From: Rhodococcus sp. B50 | GTDB taxonomy: Bacteria; Actinomycetota; Actinomycetes; Mycobacteriales; Mycobacteriaceae | NCBI RefSeq assembly: GCF_013602415.1 | Contig: NZ_WPAG02000002.1 | Coordinates: 2,979,480 to 3,043,479 of the forward strand | Direction: 5' to 3' | DNA length: 64,000 nucleotides | In this document: positions 27,999 through 37,804 of the stretch, piece after piece | Layout: each line of letters begins with the position of its first letter | Position numbering within the stretch: the first letter of the stretch is position 1 | Made by a program: the position numbers and the translations under genes | Notes under the pieces: generated by a model | What the model saw: the letters and a program-made list of their open reading frames with translations, nothing else | Database searches by the model: none | Told to the model about the DNA's origin: nothing

Positions 27999-28519
27999 GA
28001 GGCCGCCCCTCCTTGCCCCGGCACGGGAGCACCCGCCGGGAACCCTTCTGCGATGTAGGACTCGTAGACCGGCCGCCATGCCGTCTCCGGGTCGGTCTTC
28101 TGCGACGGCGGTGCGCCCGCCAGTAATGCGTCGAACTCGTCGAGGCAGACCGTCCAGCCCGCGGCGACCATCGCGGCGGTCTCCCGGTCGCCGAGAACGT
28201 TGACGAAGACGAACAGGCAGCCCTGCGACGTCGGGTTCAGCGTGAACCACAGTTCGTCGCCCTCCCAGGTGTAGGCGAGACTGCCGCGCGGCTCGCACGC
28301 CAGGACGGTGCCCGTCGTGGGCTCGGCGGCGGGATCGTCGGTGAAGGTGATCGTGCCGCCTTCGCGCAGTTCGAGGTCGACGGCGGCGGGGAACCATCGC
28401 GCGAGTTCGGCCGGCTCTGTCACCGCGCTCCACAATCGTTCCTGCGGATACGGGTACTCCCGCTCGAAATGGAGGGCGGGACGTCCTCGGACATCGACGA
28501 ATCGAGCTCGGTTCTTCAC
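27995..28519 (-). CDS. SRPBCC (START/AHSA1-like) domain protein
   Basis: About 174 residues of a ligand-binding START-like fold: FEREYPYPQERLWSAVTEPAELARWFP near residues 15-45 (two blocks), EGGTITFTDD, SLAYTWEGDELWFTLNP near 95 and GWTVCLDEFDALLAG near 130. The family binds hydrophobic small molecules or acts as a co-regulator, and no catalytic residues can be named. The open frame runs upstream through a long hairpin (28619-28677), so I chose the GTG at 28519; an ATG at 28582 is also possible. Its stop overlaps the start of the broken DUF1801 gene. Confidence 0.8.
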   Translation of the reverse strand: MKNRARFVDVRGRPALHFEREYPYPQERLWSAVTEPAELARWFPAAVDLELREGGTITFTDDPAAEPTTGTVLACEPRGSLAYTWEGDELWFTLNPTSQGCLFVFVNVLGDRETAAMVAAGWTVCLDEFDALLAGAPPSQKTDPETAWRPVYESYIAEGFPAGAPVPGQGGAAS

Positions 28520-28618
28520 AGCGACCCCCGAAGATTTGCGGCTGGAGAGCGATGCGTGCTTCTTCCCGGAACTATGCCGCATCCCTCCGACGTGAGGGGC
28601 CCTTCCGCCCGTAGATTC

Positions 28619-28677
28619 GCTACGACGATGGCTGTCCGCCACGGAAATTTTCCGTAGCGGACAGCCATCGTCGTAGC
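28619..28677. terminator. Long near-perfect hairpin downstream of the dicarboxylate transporter
   Basis: A 21-bp perfect inverted repeat (28619-28639 with 28657-28677), enclosing after one mismatch a second 7-bp perfect repeat (ACGGAAA at 28641-28647 with TTTCCGT at 28649-28655). The whole element is 59 bases and folds almost completely on itself. It begins 13 bases past the transporter stop codon on the minus strand, so it is most likely its terminator. Confidence 0.75.
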
Positions 28678-28689
28678 GGAGGGATCGGG

Positions 28690-30054
28690 TCAGACGGAGA
28701 CCTTCTCCAAGCTCGCCGGTTCGCGCTCGGGAGCGGGCACATGGTCGTCGACCATCATGCTCTCGTCGAACGGCAACCGTCCGCTGAGCACCTCGTCGAC
28801 CCGTTCACGGTCCACCGACTTGGTCCACGTGCCGATGAGCAGGGTCGCGATGGCGTTGCCGGAGAAGTTGGTGACCGCACGCGCCTCGGACATGAACCGG
28901 TCGACACCGACGATCAGACCGACGCCGTCGAGCAGGTCGGGGCGGTGGCTCTGCAGACCGCCGGCCAGCGTCGCCAGACCGGCACCGGTGACCCCGGCCG
29001 CACCCTTCGAGGCGACGATCATGAACAGCAGGAGCGAGAGCTGCTCGCCCATGTTCAAGGGGCTGCCCATCGCGTCGGACACGAACAGGGCGGCCATCGT
29101 CAGGTAGATCGCGGTGCCGTCCAGGTTGAAGGAGTAACCGGTGGGCACGACCACGCCGACCGTGGTGCGCTGGACACCGAGGTGTTCCATCTTGGCGATC
29201 AGGCGCGGCAGCGCGGACTCCGACGACGACGTCGCGAAGATGAGCAGGTACTCGCGGGCGAGGTACTTGACGAGCTTGAACACCGAGACACCGGAGACCG
29301 CGCGCAGCAGCGATCCGAGAACACCGAAGACGAACACGACACACGTGAGGTAGAAGGCGATCATCAGTACACCGAGCTGCAGGACCGCGCTCAGTCCGGT
29401 CTGACCGACGACGTTGGCGATGGCGCCGAACGCACCGATCGGGGCGAGCCACAGGATCATCGTCAGGATGCGGAAGACCAGCTTCTGCAGGTGGCCGATG
29501 CCACGCAGGATCGGTTCACCCGACTTGCCGATGCCCTGGAGCGCGAAGCCGACGAGCAGCGCCACGAACAGGGTCTGCAGGACACTGCCCTCGGTCAGTG
29601 CGGACAACAGGGAGGTGGGGATGATCGACGCGATGAAGTCGACCGTGCCGCCGGCGGCATGCGCCTTCTCGGCGAGTTCGGCACCCGAACCGGCGTTGGC
29701 CGGATCGAGGGTGAGCCCCGAGCCCGGATCGAGCAGGTTGCCCACGCCGAGACCGATCGCGAGTGCCACGGTCGACATGCCCACGAAGTAGATCAGCGCG
29801 AGTCCACCGATCCGGCCGACACTCGCCGCTGCCCGGACCGACCCGATCCCGAGGACGATGGTGCAGAAGATCACCGGGCTGATCATCATCTTGATCAGGT
29901 CGACGAACATGGTGCCGAGGACACCGAGCGACTTGCCCGTCTCGGGGGCCAGCCATCCGACGGCGATACCGGCGACGACGGCGATGATGACGCCGATGTA
30001 CAGCCAGTGGGTACGGTCGCGGCGTTTCTCGCCACGCACGGTTGTGGTGCTCAT
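28690..30054 (-). CDS. dctA: C4-dicarboxylate:cation symporter (DctA/GltP family)
   Basis: A 454-residue inner-membrane secondary transporter of the DAACS family. It has multiple hydrophobic helices, the serine-rich loop FATSSSESALPRL near 283, the substrate/Na-site motif PTGYSFNLDGTAIYLT near 315, and DRFMSEARAVTNFSGNAIA near 400, which is typical of DctA-type carriers for succinate, fumarate and malate. The ATG at 30054 gives a normal N-terminus with the first helix at HWLYIGVIIAVVAG. It is divergent from a DcuS/DcuR-type two-component pair, which supports a dicarboxylate role and suggests substrate-induced control. Confidence 0.88.
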   Translation of the reverse strand: MSTTTVRGEKRRDRTHWLYIGVIIAVVAGIAVGWLAPETGKSLGVLGTMFVDLIKMMISPVIFCTIVLGIGSVRAAASVGRIGGLALIYFVGMSTVALAIGLGVGNLLDPGSGLTLDPANAGSGAELAEKAHAAGGTVDFIASIIPTSLLSALTEGSVLQTLFVALLVGFALQGIGKSGEPILRGIGHLQKLVFRILTMILWLAPIGAFGAIANVVGQTGLSAVLQLGVLMIAFYLTCVVFVFGVLGSLLRAVSGVSVFKLVKYLAREYLLIFATSSSESALPRLIAKMEHLGVQRTTVGVVVPTGYSFNLDGTAIYLTMAALFVSDAMGSPLNMGEQLSLLLFMIVASKGAAGVTGAGLATLAGGLQSHRPDLLDGVGLIVGVDRFMSEARAVTNFSGNAIATLLIGTWTKSVDRERVDEVLSGRLPFDESMMVDDHVPAPEREPASLEKVSV

Positions 30055-30288
30055 GGAGTGCCCTTCGATCATGCGCGGGCTCTTCGCGCGATGTTCACGG
30101 ATAACGGGATGCGGTGACGCACCGGCGAGGACTCGGGAATCGACCGTGGTTCGGTCGGGTACTACGGGACCCTGGTAGGGCCGCTCCGCGCCCGGGTGGT
30201 GACCGGCATCACGTCCACATGAGGAAATGGTGGTCGTCCGGTCACCACGGGAGAAGTTTGTGTACATAGTGTTCACGGGAGGTGACCG

Positions 30289-31872
30289 GTGAACCGTCGC
30301 GAGGCGAGACCGCCGATGAGCGTGGCGGGCCAGCTGCTCATCCTTCAGTTGGTCGTGTTCACGGTGGTGGCGATCGTGGCGGGTGCGCTCATCGTCGTCG
30401 ACGAACGCCGCGACGCCGACGACGCCACCCGTCGCAGCGTGACGGATATCGCAGTGACCACTGCGGTCTTCCCGGAGATCGCAGAGGGACTGCTCGCCCC
30501 CGACCCGACCGCTGCGCTCCAACCCCGCGCCGAACAGATCCGCGAGGCGACCGGCGTGGACTTCGTCGTGATCGTGGACCCGGACGGATTCCGCGTGACG
30601 CATCCGGTCCCGGAACAGAGCGGACTCCCGTACACCGGTCACATCGACGAGGCCCGGTCCGGGCAACCGTTCAGCGAGACGTACACGGGCAGCCTCGGAC
30701 CGTCGATCCGCACCATCGCGCCGGTCTACGACGACGGCACGCTCGTCGGGTTCGTGTCGGTCGGGGTGACGCGAGAGAGGATCGCGGAGAACTTCGTGCG
30801 GAGCCTGCCGGGCATCGTCGGACTGGTGGCGGCCGGGCTCGTGGTCACCGCGGCGGGCGGATATCTGATCGCGCGGCGCCTGCGCCGTCAGACCCTCGGA
30901 CTCGATCCCGACCAGCTGCGGCGCATGTACGAACACCACGACGCCGTCCTGCACTCGATCGGCGAAGGGCTGCTGGTGTTCGGCGGCGGAGCACCCGAGG
31001 CCTCACCACGGGTCGACGTCGTCAACGACGAGGCACGCCGCCTGCTCGGGCTTCCCCCGACCGGGCCGGTCCCCTTCGACAGCCTGCCCGAGACACTGCG
31101 CGAACTCGCGACCACCGGCGAGGCACGCGACGAGGTGCACCTGACGCGCGACCGTACCCTCGTCGTCAACAGCGACGCGGTGAACTGGAACGGGCGTCGC
31201 ATCGGCACCGTCGTCACCCTCCGCGACCACACCGAGTTGCGCAGTGTCCTCGGTGAACTCGACTCGGTCCGCGGATTCGCCGAGTCGCTGCGGGCGCAAG
31301 CTCACGAGTCGGCAAACCGTCTGCACACCATCATCACGATGGTCGAACTCGGCCGGACGGAGGACGCGGTCGCATTCGCGACCCGGGAACTGGCGGTGTC
31401 CCAACACCTGATCGACAGGTTGACCGGCGCCGTCCACGAACCGGCGCTCTCGGCACTGCTGCTCGGCAAGATCGACGAGGCCGCCGAACGAGGTGTGGAA
31501 CTGACCGTCACCGACGACACGGAACTGGGCCCCGTTCCGTCGATTCCGGCGCGCGATATCGTCACCCTCGTCGGGAATCTCATCGACAACGCCATCGACG
31601 CCTCCCATGCGTCGGACGATCCGTGGGTGGAGGTGACTGTGCGTCAGGATGATTCGTCGATGATCGTCGAGGTCGCCGACAGCGGGCCGGGGATGTCGCC
31701 GGAGGTGCTGGCCCGGGCCATGCAGCGCGGTTATTCCACCAAATCCGAGCAGCGCGGTCTCGGACTCGCACTCGTCGCGCAGGTCGTGACGCGTCACGGG
31801 GGAACCCTGCGCACCGAACCCTCACTGGGTTCGATGATCGTCGCCGAGATCCCCTTCGGGGACCGGCCGTGA
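30289..31872 (+). CDS. Sensor histidine kinase, DcuS/CitA type
   Basis: A 527-residue membrane sensor. A first helix LLILQLVVFTVVAIVAGALI (residues about 11-30) and a second near 172-192 (IVGLVAAGLVVTAAGGYLI) flank an extracytoplasmic PAS-like domain; a cytoplasmic PAS domain follows. The phosphoacceptor His is in AHESANRLHTI near residue 340, the DcuS/CitA pattern. The ATPase domain has NLIDNAIDAS, DSGPGMS and GLGLALV. The family senses C4-dicarboxylates or citrate. It lies 234 bp from the divergent dctA, and its stop overlaps the response-regulator start, so it forms an operon with that gene. GTG start at 30289; an ATG at 30316 is possible. Confidence 0.9.
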   Translation: MNRREARPPMSVAGQLLILQLVVFTVVAIVAGALIVVDERRDADDATRRSVTDIAVTTAVFPEIAEGLLAPDPTAALQPRAEQIREATGVDFVVIVDPDGFRVTHPVPEQSGLPYTGHIDEARSGQPFSETYTGSLGPSIRTIAPVYDDGTLVGFVSVGVTRERIAENFVRSLPGIVGLVAAGLVVTAAGGYLIARRLRRQTLGLDPDQLRRMYEHHDAVLHSIGEGLLVFGGGAPEASPRVDVVNDEARRLLGLPPTGPVPFDSLPETLRELATTGEARDEVHLTRDRTLVVNSDAVNWNGRRIGTVVTLRDHTELRSVLGELDSVRGFAESLRAQAHESANRLHTIITMVELGRTEDAVAFATRELAVSQHLIDRLTGAVHEPALSALLLGKIDEAAERGVELTVTDDTELGPVPSIPARDIVTLVGNLIDNAIDASHASDDPWVEVTVRQDDSSMIVEVADSGPGMSPEVLARAMQRGYSTKSEQRGLGLALVAQVVTRHGGTLRTEPSLGSMIVAEIPFGDRP

Positions 31873-32561
31873 TCCGAGTACTGATCGTCGAGGACGAACC
31901 GCTCATCGCCGAGGCCCACCGCGAATATGTCGGCAGGGTGGACGGATTCGAGGTGGTGGGCGTCGCGCACACGGGCAGCGACGCCGTGCGGGCAGTCGCG
32001 TCGGCGGCGCGGGCGAGAACGCCGGTGGATCTGGTGTTGCTCGACATCGGACTCCCCGACACGAACGGACTCGAGGTCGCCGCGCGCCTGAGCGCCGGTC
32101 GCCCGAGCCCCGACATCATTGCCGTCACGTCGAACCGCGATCTGGAGGTCGTGCGAACGGCGGTCGCGCGGGGCGTCGTGTTGTATCTGCTCAAGCCGTT
32201 CACCTTCGCGGCACTGCAGGACAAGCTCGAACAGTACGTGGCCTACCGCTCGGCACTGCGCGACGCCGAGACCGCGGCGGGCCAGCACGATATCGATCGC
32301 GCGATGTCGGCCCTGCGCACGAGCAGTTCCCGTCCGTCCACTCCCAAAGGCATCTCCCCCGATACGCTGTCGAAGATCACCGATTATCTCCATCACGCCG
32401 ACGGCCCGCAGACCGCGGCGGAAGTCGGATCGGCCGTGGGGGTCTCGCGCGTGACGGCGTGGCGTTATCTCGAACGGCTCGCCGACGACGGAGCCGCGAC
32501 CCGCCTCACCGAATACGGCCGCGCCGGTCGCCCCCAGGTCCGATACGAACTGCGCAGGTGA
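31869..32561 (+). CDS. Response regulator, DcuR/CitB type
   Basis: A 230-residue regulator. The receiver domain (1-125) has the acidic pocket EDEP at 8-11, the phosphoacceptor Asp59 in LVLLDIGLPD and the conserved Lys in YLLKPF near 110. The C-terminal helix-turn-helix (TAAEVGSAVGVSRVTAWRYL, read in two blocks, near 180-200) is of the CitB/DcuR type. It is the cognate partner of the overlapping kinase gene and probably activates dctA and perhaps its own operon. GTG start at 31869 within a GTGA overlap. Confidence 0.9.
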   Translation: MIRVLIVEDEPLIAEAHREYVGRVDGFEVVGVAHTGSDAVRAVASAARARTPVDLVLLDIGLPDTNGLEVAARLSAGRPSPDIIAVTSNRDLEVVRTAVARGVVLYLLKPFTFAALQDKLEQYVAYRSALRDAETAAGQHDIDRAMSALRTSSSRPSTPKGISPDTLSKITDYLHHADGPQTAAEVGSAVGVSRVTAWRYLERLADDGAATRLTEYGRAGRPQVRYELRR

Positions 32562-32654
32562 GCGTGCCCCCATCCGCGACGAGTTCGGCCATCCGCTACG
32601 ACAATTGACGAATTGCCGCGACGAACAGCGAAAACGCGAGCGGATACAGGCCGC

Positions 32655-33107
32655 TCACGGCAGGTAGTGCTTGCGGACGAGTCTGTGCCAGCGCCGCTGC
32701 CGATAGCGGAACAGGGCCCCGGCCACGGCGACCGCGACCGGCGTCAGACGCCCGGCGTCGATGTCGACGACGTCGCTGTACCGGCACCGGCCCTCGCCGA
32801 GGGGTTCGACGTGCAGGGTGTGGTTCCACTGCCGCAGCACGCCACCGTGTTCGTGGGTACGGACGGTGCGGGTCGCCGGATCGACCTCGACGACCTCGAT
32901 CGTGTGGCGGTAGGCCGGGATCACATGGAGTACCCACAACCACCCGCTGCCGCGCTCACCCTCCCGTAGCGGCGTGGCGCGACCGGCCAGCGCCGGCATC
33001 CCGAGCAGGCCTCGGACCACGTACAGGAAGGTGACGGGAGAGAGCATCGCCTCCCACACCTGCTCCGCCGAGGTGGGCAGCTCCGTCCCGAGTCGGATCG
33101 ACCGCAC
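32655..33107 (-). CDS. SRPBCC family protein
   Basis: About 150 residues of START-like fold: VRSIRLGTELPTSAEQVWEAML at the start, then GSGWLWVLHVIPAYRHTIEVVEVDP in the middle and CRYSDVVDIDAGRLTPVAVAVAGALFRYRQRRWHRL at the end (given in short parts). There is no catalytic signature. Several GTG starts are possible (33113, 33107); I prefer 33107, which has GGAGG five bases upstream. It is 40 bp downstream of the S9 peptidase gene stop, which is on the same strand. The function is unknown. Confidence 0.75.
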   Translation of the reverse strand: MRSIRLGTELPTSAEQVWEAMLSPVTFLYVVRGLLGMPALAGRATPLREGERGSGWLWVLHVIPAYRHTIEVVEVDPATRTVRTHEHGGVLRQWNHTLHVEPLGEGRCRYSDVVDIDAGRLTPVAVAVAGALFRYRQRRWHRLVRKHYLP

Positions 33108-33147
33108 CGTCACCTCCCCCGCTCCACGACGTGGCTTCGGATGCAGG

Positions 33148-35295
33148 TTACTGCCCTGCAGCCTCCGCGCGGTAGGCACCGGACGTCTCGAGCACCCATG
33201 CGAACTCGAATGCGACCTCGCGCCACTTCTCGTATCGGCCCGACACACCGCCGTGCCCCGCGCTCATCTCCGTCTTGAGCAGCAACGGCGCATCGCCGGT
33301 CTTCGTGGCGCGCAGTTTGGCGACCCATTTCGCGGGTTCGACGTAGAGCACGCGCGTGTCGTTGATGCTGGTGATCGCGAGGATCGCCGGGTAATCCTTG
33401 GCCTCGACGTTCTCGTAGGGGCTGTACGAGCGCATGTACTCGTACACCTCGGGATTCGCGAGCGGGTTGCCCCACTCGTCCCATTCGATCACCGTGAGCG
33501 GCAACGAGGGATCGAGGATCGAGGTGAGCGGGTCGACGAACGGGACGTTCGCGAGGATGCCCGCGAACAGTTCGGGCGCGAGGTTGGCGACCGCCCCCAT
33601 GAGCAGGCCACCCGCGCTACCGCCGTCGGCGACGAGCTTCTCCGGGCTCGTGACACCGGTGTCGATCAGATGCCGCGCGCACGCCACGAAATCGGTGAAG
33701 GTGTTCTTCTTCGTGAGCGACTTGCCGTTCTCGTACCAGTGCCGGCCCATCTCGCCGCCGCCGCGCACGTGCGCGACCGCGAACACCATGCCCCGGTCGA
33801 GCAGCGACAGCCGTGCGACGGAGAAGGCCGGGTCGATGCTGGCCTCGTACGAGCCGTAGCCGTACAGCAGCGTGGGCGCGTTCTCCGGGGTGCCCGTGCG
33901 CGCGACGATCGACAACGGGATCTTCGTGCCGTCCTCTGCGGTCGCCCAGTCGCGGCGCTGCTCGTAGAGCGACGGGTCGAAGTCGCCGAGCACCGGCTGC
34001 GACTTGAGCAGCGTGAGCTCGCCCGTGCTCACGGTGTAGTCGTAGACCCGGCTCGGGGTGATGAACGACGTGTAGCCCAGACGCAGGGTGGGCTGGGTCC
34101 ATTCGGGGTTCGCGCCCGGCCCGACGGCGAAGAGTTCCTCGTCGAATTCGAGTTCGGTGAGCGTGCCGTAGCCCTTGTCGGTCAAGGGCCACACCGCGAG
34201 CCGGGTGAGGGCCTCGCGACGGTAACCGAGCACGAGGTGCCCTGCGAAGGCGTCGACGTCCTCGAGTCGCACGTCGTGCCGGTGTCCGATCAGGATGCGC
34301 AGCGCGGACGGGTCGTCGACGGGAGCTTCGGCGAGCACGAAGTTCTCGGCCTTCTCCCCCGTCTCGGGGTCGACATCGTTGTGCAGGACGAGGAATCGGT
34401 CCTCACCTGCGATCACCGCATGTTCCGCGCCGTACTCCACGCCTTCGCGACGTGGCAGGATCACACGGAATTCGCCTGTGGGGTTGTCGGATTCGAGTAC
34501 CCACCCCTCGGTGGTGATCTTGGATCCGACCCAGATCATGAGGTACTTCTCGCTGCGGGTCGAGCCGATCGACACCCAGAACCGCTCGTCGGGTTCGTGG
34601 AAGACCTTCACGTCCTCGTCGACGGCGGTGCCGAGCTTGTGCCGCCAGACGGTGTCGGGCCGCCACGACTCGTCGACCGTCTGATAGAAGACGTGGCTGT
34701 GGTCGAGCGCCCAGGTCGCTCCCGGTGCGGTGCCGGGGATCTCGTCGGTCAGCAGTGTGCCCGTGGCCAGGTTCTTGAACCGCAGCGTGTACCGCTCGTC
34801 ACCGACGACATCTGTCGAGTACGCGAGCAGCGTGCCGTCGTGGCTGATCGAGAACGCCCCGAGTGAGAAGAACTCGTGCCCTTCGGCCTCGACGTTGGCG
34901 TCGAGGAGCACCTGTTCGCCGGGGAGTTCGACTCCCGGGGTCACGTTCGGCGGTGTCCAGTCGTCGGCGTCGGCGATCGGGCAACGGCACTGGATCGCGT
35001 ACTGCTTGCCTTCGACCGTGCGGGCGTAGTACCACCACTCACCCATCCGGGTGGGGACCGACATGTCGGTCTCCTGGGTGCGCGACCTGATCTCCTCGAA
35101 GATCGTTCCACGCAGCGGAGCGAGATGCTCCGTCTGCGCCTCGGTGTAGGAGTTCTCCGCTTCCAGATACGCGACGACCTCGGGGTCGTTCTTGTCGCGC
35201 AGCCATTCGTAGTCGTCGACGAAGGTGTGCCCGTGATGGGTGCGTTCGAGCGGCACCTTCTTCGCGACCGGCGGAGTGATCTTCGAGGAGGTCAT
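33148..35295 (-). CDS. ptrB: S9 family serine peptidase (oligopeptidase B-like)
   Basis: A 715-residue prolyl-oligopeptidase-family protein. An N-terminal beta-propeller is followed by the alpha/beta-hydrolase catalytic domain with FAVAHVRGGGEMGRHWYENGK near 530 (two blocks), the nucleophile in DGGSAGGLLMGAVANL near 566 and the final catalytic His in SAGHGGVSGRYEK near 690. Oligopeptidase B cleaves short peptides after Arg/Lys. It is cytoplasmic, with no signal peptide. It is located directly after purC (6-bp gap), as in mycobacteria, so the two are probably one transcript. Confidence 0.92.
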   Translation of the reverse strand: MTSSKITPPVAKKVPLERTHHGHTFVDDYEWLRDKNDPEVVAYLEAENSYTEAQTEHLAPLRGTIFEEIRSRTQETDMSVPTRMGEWWYYARTVEGKQYAIQCRCPIADADDWTPPNVTPGVELPGEQVLLDANVEAEGHEFFSLGAFSISHDGTLLAYSTDVVGDERYTLRFKNLATGTLLTDEIPGTAPGATWALDHSHVFYQTVDESWRPDTVWRHKLGTAVDEDVKVFHEPDERFWVSIGSTRSEKYLMIWVGSKITTEGWVLESDNPTGEFRVILPRREGVEYGAEHAVIAGEDRFLVLHNDVDPETGEKAENFVLAEAPVDDPSALRILIGHRHDVRLEDVDAFAGHLVLGYRREALTRLAVWPLTDKGYGTLTELEFDEELFAVGPGANPEWTQPTLRLGYTSFITPSRVYDYTVSTGELTLLKSQPVLGDFDPSLYEQRRDWATAEDGTKIPLSIVARTGTPENAPTLLYGYGSYEASIDPAFSVARLSLLDRGMVFAVAHVRGGGEMGRHWYENGKSLTKKNTFTDFVACARHLIDTGVTSPEKLVADGGSAGGLLMGAVANLAPELFAGILANVPFVDPLTSILDPSLPLTVIEWDEWGNPLANPEVYEYMRSYSPYENVEAKDYPAILAITSINDTRVLYVEPAKWVAKLRATKTGDAPLLLKTEMSAGHGGVSGRYEKWREVAFEFAWVLETSGAYRAEAAGQ

Positions 35296-35301
35296 ATGCG
35301 G

Positions 35302-36189
35302 TCAGCCGATCCAATCGTCGAAGGACAGTCCCGAAATGCGTTCGTACGCCTCGATGTAGCGAGCTCGCGTCTTGTCGACGACGTGCTGCGGCAATGGCGG
35401 GGGCGGGGTGTCGGAGGCGCGGTCCCAGCCCGATTCGGGACCGGTGAGCCAGTTCCGGACGATCTGTTTGTCGAAGCTGGCCTGCACCTTGCCCTCCTCG
35501 TACTCGTTCGCGTCCCAGTAGCGGGACGAATCCGGGGTGAGGACCTCGTCGGCGAGCACCAGATTGCCGGCCTTGTCGAGACCGAACTCGAACTTGGTGT
35601 CGGCGAGCAGGATGCCGCGGTCGGACGCGTACATGGCGGCACGGTCGTAGATGTCGAGCGTGTCCTGGCGCAGCTTCATCGCCAGGTTCAGCCCGACCTT
35701 CTCGACGACGTCGTCGAAGGAGATGTTCTCGTCGTGGTCGCCGAGCGCGGCCTTGCTGGCCGGGGTGAAGATCGGCTCGGGCAGCCTGCTGGCCTCGACG
35801 AGACCCTCGGGCAGGGCGACGCCGCAGACGGAGCCGGTGCCCTGGTAGTCGAGCAGGCCGGAGCCGGTGAGGAAGCCGCGGGCGACGCACTCGACGGGCA
35901 CCATCTCGAGGCGCTTGACCACGAGTGCGCGGCCGAGGACCTCCTCGGGGATACGCTCGTCGTCGGGTTCTCCCGCGAGGTGGTTGTTGGTGGCGTCGAG
36001 CAGCTTGAAGAAGAACACGCTCATCGCAGTGAGGACCCGCCCCTTGTCGGGGATCGGGGTCTCGAGCACGTGATCGTAGGCCGAGATCCGGTCACTGGCG
36101 ACGAGGAGCAGGTGCTCGTCGTCGATCACGTACAGATCGCGCACCTTGCCGCCGGCGAGGTGTTGGTAGGACTCGAGTGAAGGACGCAC
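35302..36189 (-). CDS. purC: Phosphoribosylaminoimidazole-succinocarboxamide synthase
   Basis: SAICAR synthetase, 295 residues, joining CAIR and aspartate with ATP in purine synthesis. Motifs: [11 protein letters not shown] near residue 13, [12 protein letters not shown] near 30, GIPDKG-like IPDKGRVLT near 46, [14 protein letters not shown] near 100, and DTKFEFGLD near 190. Length is normal for the bacterial type. GTG start at 36189. It begins the purC-ptrB unit and is divergent from the MFS gene. Confidence 0.96.
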   Translation of the reverse strand: MRPSLESYQHLAGGKVRDLYVIDDEHLLLVASDRISAYDHVLETPIPDKGRVLTAMSVFFFKLLDATNNHLAGEPDDERIPEEVLGRALVVKRLEMVPVECVARGFLTGSGLLDYQGTGSVCGVALPEGLVEASRLPEPIFTPASKAALGDHDENISFDDVVEKVGLNLAMKLRQDTLDIYDRAAMYASDRGILLADTKFEFGLDKAGNLVLADEVLTPDSSRYWDANEYEEGKVQASFDKQIVRNWLTGPESGWDRASDTPPPPLPQHVVDKTRARYIEAYERISGLSFDDWIG

Positions 36190-36296
36190 GCTGACACCCT
36201 AGTGCTCATCGAGTGGCTGCACCGCACCCCGTGGCGGATATCCCACTCGCTCGCAGCCGGGTGGAACAGCGACGCACGAGTGGGAACAGGAGTGGC

Positions 36297-37730
36297 ATGG
36301 CCGCATCGTCGCGAGTGGATGTCGGGTTCAGGTCCGAGCGGGGCCCGATCCTCGTCGCCTTGATGCTCGCCACCGCCCTGGTGGCGCTCGAGAGCACGAT
36401 CCTGGCCACCGCGATCCCCACGATCGTCGCGGACCTCGGTGGCTTCACCCAGTTCCCGTGGTTGTTCTCCGCCTATCTGCTTACGCAGGCGGTGCTCGTC
36501 CCGGTGTACGGCAAGCTTTCCGACGTCTTCGGCCGCACCCCCATCCTGTTGTTCGGGATCGGGGTGTTCGCGGTGGGATCGGTGCTGTGTGCGCTGTCGT
36601 GGAGCATGCCGGCGCTGATCGCGTTCCGCGCGGTGCAGGGTCTGGGCGCCGGTGCCGTGCTGCCGATGGCGCAGACCATCGCCGGGGACATCTACACCGT
36701 CGCCGAGCGCGCCAAGGCGCAGGGCTATCTCGCCAGTGTGTGGGGCATGTCGGCGGTGGTAGGCCCGGCTGTGGGCGGTGTCTTCGCCGACTTCCTGTCG
36801 TGGCGGTGGATCTTCTGGATCAACGTGCCGTTGTGTGCCCTCGCGGCGTGGGTGCTCGTCCGTAACTTCCGCGAGGACACGCCGTCGGGACCGCGACCGC
36901 GCGTGGACTGGGCCGGCGCGGCGACACTCGCGGCGGGCGCCGCCCTGTTGATCCTCGGTCTGCTCGAGGGCGGGCAGTCGTGGGCGTGGACGTCGGCAAC
37001 CGGTATCGGCATCTTCGCCGCCGGTGCAGCCCTGATCGCGGTGTTCGTGTGGATCGAGTCCCGCGCCGCCGAGCCGATCCTGCCGATCCGGGTGTTCACG
37101 CGACGTGTGCTCGTCACCACCAGCGCGGTCTCGTGCCTGGTGGGTGCGGTCGTATTGGGCCTGACCTCGTACGTGCCGTCGTTCGTGCAGGGTTCGCTGG
37201 GCACCACGGCGCTCGTTGCCGGATTCACGCTGGCGACGATGACGATCGGCTGGCCGATCGCGGCGGCGCAGTCGGGCCGGCTCTATCTGCGGATCGGTTT
37301 CCGCAACACCGGTCTGGTGGGTGCGGTGCCGCTGCTGTGCGGCGCGGTGCTGTTGACGCAGGTCGGGGTGGATTCGTCCCCCTGGCAGGTCGCGGTCTGC
37401 TGCGTGCTCGTGGGACTGGGGATGGGGTTGATCGCCAGTCCCGCGCTGATCGCGGCGCAGTCGAGCGTCGACTGGTCCGAGCGAGGCGTCGTCACGGGCG
37501 CGAACGCCTTCGCGCGTGCGATCGGCAGTGCGGTAGGGGTCGCGGTGTTCGGTGCGCTCGCCAACGCAGCCCTGGGTAGCGCAGCGGCGGACGGGACCAC
37601 CATCGGGGCTCCCGATGCGGCGCAGTTGGCGGCGTCCGTAGCGCCGGTGTTCGTCGCCGTTCTGGTGTGCGCGGGGTTGCTCGTGTCGTGCGTGTGCCTG
37701 ATCCCGAACCGTCCGGCAGCGGCCGGGTAG
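36297..37730 (+). CDS. MFS transporter, DHA2 (14-TM) multidrug exporter-like
   Basis: About 477 residues with 13-14 hydrophobic segments. Motif A of drug:H+ antiporters is visible as GKLSDVFGRTPIL near 78, and motif C as GMSAVVGPAVGGVFAD near 154. The protein resembles EmrB/QacA-type exporters. The start is the ATG at 36297 with AGGAG seven bases upstream; the open frame upstream is not conserved. A related exporter gene lies at this place in mycobacteria. The substrate is unknown. Confidence 0.88.
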   Translation: MAASSRVDVGFRSERGPILVALMLATALVALESTILATAIPTIVADLGGFTQFPWLFSAYLLTQAVLVPVYGKLSDVFGRTPILLFGIGVFAVGSVLCALSWSMPALIAFRAVQGLGAGAVLPMAQTIAGDIYTVAERAKAQGYLASVWGMSAVVGPAVGGVFADFLSWRWIFWINVPLCALAAWVLVRNFREDTPSGPRPRVDWAGAATLAAGAALLILGLLEGGQSWAWTSATGIGIFAAGAALIAVFVWIESRAAEPILPIRVFTRRVLVTTSAVSCLVGAVVLGLTSYVPSFVQGSLGTTALVAGFTLATMTIGWPIAAAQSGRLYLRIGFRNTGLVGAVPLLCGAVLLTQVGVDSSPWQVAVCCVLVGLGMGLIASPALIAAQSSVDWSERGVVTGANAFARAIGSAVGVAVFGALANAALGSAAADGTTIGAPDAAQLAASVAPVFVAVLVCAGLLVSCVCLIPNRPAAAG

Positions 37731-37804
37731 GCGACACGCCGCGTGCCTATACCGTTACCTACACGCTGTTTCGTATTCGCTCGAGATCGGGCACCATCTC
37801 TGCG

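Noticed and set aside
28619..28677. CRISPR repeat or insertion-sequence end
   Set aside because: A single symmetric hairpin next to a stop codon, with no array, no transposase and no target duplication recognised.
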